Of a stretch of DNA of 64,000 nucleotides, positions 60,146 through 64,000 are shown one piece after another. Source of the stretch: Streptomyces antimycoticus. Lineage in GTDB: Bacteria > Actinomycetota > Actinomycetes > Streptomycetales > Streptomycetaceae. Both the position numbers and the translations under genes were made by a program. The number at the start of each line of letters is the position of its first letter. The stretch's first letter is position 1. A model generated the notes under the pieces. It was not told the DNA's origin and did no database searches. It worked only from the letters and a program-made list of their open reading frames with translations. Where the stretch lies: positions 9,362,001-9,426,000 of the forward strand of contig NZ_BJHV01000001.1 of NCBI RefSeq assembly GCF_005405925.1, in the 5' to 3' direction.

Positions 60146-60520
60146 ATGATCGACATCGAGGAGTCACTGCGCGAGATGATGGAGTGCGAGGGCGCGCTGG
60201 CGGCCTCGCTCGTGGACTATCTGAGCCGGATCACCCTGGGTGCCGTCCAGACCCCGCGCGGTCCGGACCTGGAGAAGGTGGCCTACGGGGACACCGATGT
60301 CATGCGGGCCAAGCTGTCCACTCTGGAGCTGCTCGGCTACGACCCGGATCGTCTCGAGGACATCGTGGTCACGCTGGACAGCGAGTATCACCTGATCCGT
60401 CCGCTCAGCCAGCGCACCCGCCAGGGTGTCTTTCTTTATCTGGTGGCCGACCGGTCGCGGGTGGATCTGGACGCCGCGAGGGCGGCGATGCGGGCTGTGG
60501 CCCACCGGCTTGATGTGTGA
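60146..60520 (+). CDS. Small roadblock/LC7-like protein
   Basis: A 124-residue protein. The layout 'EGALAASLVDYLSRITLGAVQTPRGPDLEKVAYGDTDVMRAKLSTLELLG', 'LEDIVVTLDSEYHLIRPLSQRTRQGVFLYLVADRSRVDLDAARAAMRAVAHRLDV' resembles a roadblock (MglB/CvnB-type) fold: helix, strands, helix, with 'VADRSRVDLDAARAAM' as the last helix. In Streptomyces such proteins partner small GTPases or sensor kinases; none is adjacent, but a SpoIIE phosphatase follows. The assignment is by eye and moderate. The ATG at 60146 has a GGAGGG site; an ATG at 60098 is in frame without one. Confidence 0.6.
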   Translation: MIDIEESLREMMECEGALAASLVDYLSRITLGAVQTPRGPDLEKVAYGDTDVMRAKLSTLELLGYDPDRLEDIVVTLDSEYHLIRPLSQRTRQGVFLYLVADRSRVDLDAARAAMRAVAHRLDV

Positions 60521-60692
60521 CCGTGGTAGGTGGGCCGATACGGCCCGTGGCGCTCGACGAGGAGGGCCGCGGTGAGTGGTGCGTGGCCGAGTCGTCACGC
60601 GCAGTGCCGATATGTATCGGAGGCCGGGACGGTCCCCGATCGTGTGCCACCAGGCTTCACGATCCGAGGGCGATAAATGGTAGGAAGGGTGC

Positions 60693-63458
60693 GTGGTCGG
60701 AGTTATCGGTCGGTCTAGACCTGCCCCACACCCCCTCTCCCGGAAGCGCTTCCGTTCGTTCTTGAGCATGCGCAGCTTGAGCGTACGCAGCATCGCCGGG
60801 CAGGTTTTCGCTGTTCAAGTGCTGCTTGTCGGCCTGCTCATCGTCGCGGCCACGACGGCGCTCATCCTCCAGGCGCGTAACGACAGCGAGCAGGAGGCCG
60901 TCCGCCGCGCGACCGCCGTGGCCCAGACCTTCGCCACCTCCCCGGGGATAGCGTCCACGATGGGCGCGGAGAATCCGACCGCCCGGCTGCAGCCACGGGC
61001 CGAGGAGACCCGTAAGCGGGCGCATCTGGACTTCGTGGTCGTGGCGAACACCAAGGGCATCCGTTACACCCACCCCAGGCCGCAGTTCATCGGCAAGGAG
61101 CTCGTCGCCGACTGGCGGCCCGTGGTGAAGGGCAAGATCGTCACCGAGTCCGTACAGGGGCCCCTCGGCCGGGAGGTCCAGGCCACCGTCCCGATCCCCC
61201 GGGCCAACGGCACCGTGGCCGGTGTGGTGTGCGCCGGAATGACCGCCGCGGATGTGAGCGGCCGGGTCGAGCGCCAGCTCCCGCTGGTCTTCGGTTCCGC
61301 CGCCGGGGCGCTCGCGCTCGCCACCGGCGGGACGGCGCTGGTCGGCGGGCGGCTGCGGCGCCAGACGCGAGGGCTCGGCCCCGCCCAGATGACCCGCATG
61401 TACGAGCACCACGACGCCGTCCTGCACTCCGTGCGGGAAGGTGTGCTCATCGTCGACAGCCACGGCCGCCTCGTCCTCGCCAACGACGAGGCCGGCCGGC
61501 TGCTCGACCTGCCCCGGGACGCCGAGGGCCGCCCCATCACCGAGCTCGGCCTCGAACCGCGCACCGCCGAGCTGCTCGCCTCGGGCCGGGTCGCCACCGA
61601 CGAGGTGCATCTGGCCGGGGACCGGCTGCTCGCCATCAACCAGCGGCCCACCCGGTGGGACGGCGGGATGTCCGGAAGCGTCGCCACGCTCCGTGACTCC
61701 ACCGAACTGCGCGCGCTGTCCGGCAAGGCCGAAGTGGCCGAGCGGCGGCTGAGGCTGCTCTTCGAGGCGGGCTCGAAGATCGGCACCACCCTGGACATCG
61801 TGCGGACCGCCGAGGAGCTGACCCAGTTCGGCGTCCCGTGGTTCGCCGACTTCGCCACCGTCGACCTCGTGGAGCCCGTGCTGCGCGGCGACGAGCCCAC
61901 GGGCAACGCCATGCGCCGCACCGCCACCTTCGGCATCCGGGCCGACCATCCGCTGTGGCGCGTCGGCAAGATGATCACCTACGCCGGGGGCGTGCCCCAG
62001 GCGCTGGGCTTCGGCGCGGGCCGGCCGGTGCTCGAGGCGGACCTGCGGTCGTATGAGGGATGGCAGGAGCAGGACCCCGAACAGGCCACGAAGGTCGTCA
62101 AATACGGCATCCACTCCATGATCACCATCCCGCTGCGGGCCCGGGACGTCACCCTGGGTATCGCCACCTTCTGGCGCTCCGAGCAGTCCGACCCGTTCGA
62201 CGAGGACGATGTGGCGCTCACCGAGGAGCTGGTCGCCCGCGCCGCGGTCGCCATCGACAACGCCCGCCGCTACACCCGTGAACACGCCATGGCGGCCACC
62301 CTCCAGCGCAGTCTGCTGCCCCAGGGCCTGCCCGACCAGGACGCCCTGGACGTGGCCCACCGCTATCTGCCCGCCCAGGCCGGAGTCGGCGGCGACTGGT
62401 TCGACGTCATCCCCCTGCCCGGCGGCCGGGTCGCCCTCGCCGTCGGCGATGTCGTCGGCCACGGACTGCACGCCGCCGCCACCATGGGCCGGCTGCGCAC
62501 CGCCGTGCACAACTTCTCCGCCCTCGACCTGCCGCCCGATGAGCTCATCGCCCATCTCGACGAGCTGGCCAGCCGGTTCGACCAGGACCAGGCCGCATCG
62601 GGAGGCGACGCCCCGGGGATCAGCGGCGCCAGCTGTCTGTACGCCGTCTACGACCCGGTCTCCGGCCGCTGCACGATGGCGGGCGCCGGCCACCCGGGCC
62701 CGGCGGTGGTCCTCCCGGACTCCACCGTGACCTTCCCCGACATCCCCCTCGCCCCGCCGCTGGGCCTGGGCGGCGAACCCATCGAGACCGTCGAGCTGGA
62801 GCTGCCCGAGGGCAGCCGGCTGGCGCTGTACACCGACGGGCTGATCCGGGATGGCGGCCGGGACTTCGACGAGGGCCTCGGCGTGCTGCGCACCACCCTC
62901 GCCGGGCTGCCCGAGGGCACACCGGAGGAGACCTGCCAGGCCGTCTTCGACACCATGACCTCGGCCCACCCCGGCGACGACATCGCCCTCCTGGTCGCCC
63001 GCACCCATCTGCTGGACCCGGGGCATGTCGCCGAATGGGAGCTGCCCTCCGACCCCGCCGCGGTCGCCCGCATCCGCAACGAGGCCGCCGAGCAACTCGC
63101 CGCATGGGGGCTGGAGGACATCGCCTTCACCACCGAACTCATCCTCAGCGAGCTGATGACCAACGCCATCCGCTACGGCTGCGCCCCCAGCCGCGTCCGG
63201 TTGCTGCGCGCCCGCACCCTCATCTGCGAGGTGGCCGACGGCTCCAGCACCTCGCCGCATCTGCGCCGCGCCGCCACCACGGACGAAGGCGGCCGAGGGC
63301 TCTTCCTCGTCGCCCAGTACGCGCTGCGCTGGGGGACCCGCTACACCCCCAATGGCAAGATCATCTGGGCCGAGCAGCCCCTGACCGACCCGATGCTCCC
63401 GCTGGCCGACACCGAGGGCGAGGACCTCCTCGACCAGTGGGACGACCTCCCCGGCTGA
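60693..63458 (+). CDS. Multidomain SpoIIE-family PP2C phosphatase with cache, PAS, GAF and HATPase domains
   Basis: A 921-residue membrane sensor. It starts with GTG at 60693 after AGGAAGGG. Helix 1 (near residues 40-60) and helix 2 (near 205-225) enclose an extracellular cache-like domain ('HLDFVVVANTKGIRYTHPRPQFIGKELV'). A PAS-like region follows ('VREGVLIVDSHGRLVLANDEAGRLLDLP'), then GAF ('TLDIVRTAEELTQFGVPWFADFATVDLV'). The PP2C phosphatase has 'VGGDWFDVIPLPGGRVALAVGDVVGHGLHAA' and 'LALYTDGLIRDG', and the HATPase_c domain has 'LILSELMTNAIRYG' and 'DEGGRGLFLVAQYA'. The last two resemble RsbU and RsbW of SigB/SigF control, so it may regulate a sigma factor like that at 4.3-5.1 kb. Confidence 0.9.
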   Translation: MVGVIGRSRPAPHPLSRKRFRSFLSMRSLSVRSIAGQVFAVQVLLVGLLIVAATTALILQARNDSEQEAVRRATAVAQTFATSPGIASTMGAENPTARLQPRAEETRKRAHLDFVVVANTKGIRYTHPRPQFIGKELVADWRPVVKGKIVTESVQGPLGREVQATVPIPRANGTVAGVVCAGMTAADVSGRVERQLPLVFGSAAGALALATGGTALVGGRLRRQTRGLGPAQMTRMYEHHDAVLHSVREGVLIVDSHGRLVLANDEAGRLLDLPRDAEGRPITELGLEPRTAELLASGRVATDEVHLAGDRLLAINQRPTRWDGGMSGSVATLRDSTELRALSGKAEVAERRLRLLFEAGSKIGTTLDIVRTAEELTQFGVPWFADFATVDLVEPVLRGDEPTGNAMRRTATFGIRADHPLWRVGKMITYAGGVPQALGFGAGRPVLEADLRSYEGWQEQDPEQATKVVKYGIHSMITIPLRARDVTLGIATFWRSEQSDPFDEDDVALTEELVARAAVAIDNARRYTREHAMAATLQRSLLPQGLPDQDALDVAHRYLPAQAGVGGDWFDVIPLPGGRVALAVGDVVGHGLHAAATMGRLRTAVHNFSALDLPPDELIAHLDELASRFDQDQAASGGDAPGISGASCLYAVYDPVSGRCTMAGAGHPGPAVVLPDSTVTFPDIPLAPPLGLGGEPIETVELELPEGSRLALYTDGLIRDGGRDFDEGLGVLRTTLAGLPEGTPEETCQAVFDTMTSAHPGDDIALLVARTHLLDPGHVAEWELPSDPAAVARIRNEAAEQLAAWGLEDIAFTTELILSELMTNAIRYGCAPSRVRLLRARTLICEVADGSSTSPHLRRAATTDEGGRGLFLVAQYALRWGTRYTPNGKIIWAEQPLTDPMLPLADTEGEDLLDQWDDLPG

Positions 63459-63641
63459 TCCCGCCGCCCCGGACGGCCGCCGACGAGCTCCGCGAACGGC
63501 CCGCCGGACGGACCCTCCGCTGGTCACCGGCGGCGCCCGATTGGCGCTGAAGCGGGGTCAGACGACACCCTCATGGCGTAAAGCGCCGCTCCCCACGGGC
63601 CGTTGGGCCCGGCGGCGCGATGGGCTATGGAGGAATGCGGC

Positions 63642-64000
63642 ATGCGCAAGAGGCTGCGGGAGCGGCTGCGGTACTGGTTCGACGGGACGATGGACCGTGG
63701 CACCCCGGCGCTGATCGGCTGGCTGGGGCTGGCCTCCTTGGCGTTGATCACCCTGGTCTCCGCCGTGGTGGTCGCCTTCGCCCACAAGGACACCAAGGAC
63801 AACGGCGGTTGGCTCGGCGTCGTCTGGATGAGCCTGCTGCGGACCCTCGATCCGGGCACGATGGGCGGGGACACGGGCCGGCCGCTGTTCCTGGTCCTCA
63901 TGCTCACGGTGACCATCGGCGGGATCTTCATCGTCAGCGCGCTGATCGGGGTGATGACCACCGGCCTGGAGGCCCGGATTCAGCAGCTGCGCAAGGGCAC
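63642..64000 (+). CDS. CASTOR/POLLUX-type ion channel (N-terminal part)
   Basis: The product begins 'MRKRLRERLRYWFDGTMDRGTPALIGWLGLASLALITLVSAVVVAF', a short basic N-terminus before the first helix, then 'GWLGVVWMSLLRTLDPGTMGGDTGRPLFLVLMLTVTIGGIFIVSALIGVMTTGLEARIQQLRKG'. The 'SLLRTLDPGTMGGD' pore-like segment and 'LIGVMTTGLEARIQQLRKG' linker match actinobacterial CASTOR/POLLUX-related putative potassium channels, which have a C-terminal RCK-like domain beyond this edge. The GGAGGAA site at 63629-63635 supports the ATG at 63642. The gene is cut by the window end, so only 119 residues are visible. Confidence 0.83.
   Translation, partial: MRKRLRERLRYWFDGTMDRGTPALIGWLGLASLALITLVSAVVVAFAHKDTKDNGGWLGVVWMSLLRTLDPGTMGGDTGRPLFLVLMLTVTIGGIFIVSALIGVMTTGLEARIQQLRKG

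Overview
The window is about 70% G+C and densely coded. It carries features typical of Streptomyces or a close relative: GTG starts, ATGA/GTGA gene overlaps, F420-dependent oxidoreductases, a SigB/SigF-type sigma factor, a SpoIIE-type phosphatase, and rare TTA codons in secondary-metabolism genes. No rRNA, tRNA or CRISPR array was recognised.

Layout. (1) 1-9.7 kb is a stress and general-metabolism stretch: a HdeD-like membrane protein, DUF2267, two F420-type enzymes, a C39-like peptidase, an SDR, a SigB/F-family sigma factor, an AEC transporter, a secreted GH3 beta-glucosidase and a GntR regulator. (2) 9.75-18 kb looks like a self-contained catabolic locus. It holds a FadR-type GntR regulator, a leftward operon (luciferase-like monooxygenase, two PF06684 paralogues, alpha/beta hydrolase, aldehyde dehydrogenase) and a rightward operon (SnoaL-flavin reductase fusion, NCS1 permease). 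A 12-bp motif is shared by the regulator's upstream region and the divergent promoter. The gene logic resembles reductive-flavin N-heterocycle ring opening, but the substrate is unknown. (3) 18.1-20.74 kb holds three apparently identical IS5-family elements in direct tandem, separated by single TA dinucleotides, inserted into a CTAG site just upstream of an XRE-cupin regulator. (4) 20.7-28.4 kb carries regulators and housekeeping genes (Lrp/DUF2000 pair, PanE-like reductase, CGNR regulator, DUF1275, SthA, an orphan DnaK). (5) 28.4-36 kb contains an overlapping pair of a degenerate P-loop protein and a membrane-anchored binding-protein-like sensor, then AnmK, an MHS transporter and a cellulase-like hydrolase.

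(6) 37.3-57.8 kb is the most interesting region, a biosynthetic cluster. A leftward operon encodes a fused aminodeoxychorismate synthase (PabAB), PabC, a benzoate-CoA-ligase-like enzyme, a second AMP ligase, a flavin monooxygenase, an AhpD-like protein and an ABM-domain membrane protein. A rightward unit encodes an atypical stand-alone ketosynthase and a Mas-like reducing PKS (KS-AT-DH-ER-KR-ACP). The simplest reading is that chorismate is converted to p-aminobenzoate, activated, and extended to a p-aminophenyl alkyl chain, parallel to p-hydroxybenzoate extension in mycobacterial phenolic glycolipids. The PKS is split by two single-base losses at homopolymers. An ornithine aminotransferase/dimethylargininase/Lrp group lies between the two halves and is probably ordinary arginine metabolism.

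(7) 57.6-64 kb holds a DUF4232 lipoprotein, a Gfo/Idh/MocA oxidoreductase, a small roadblock-like protein, a multidomain SpoIIE phosphatase and the start of a CASTOR/POLLUX-type channel.
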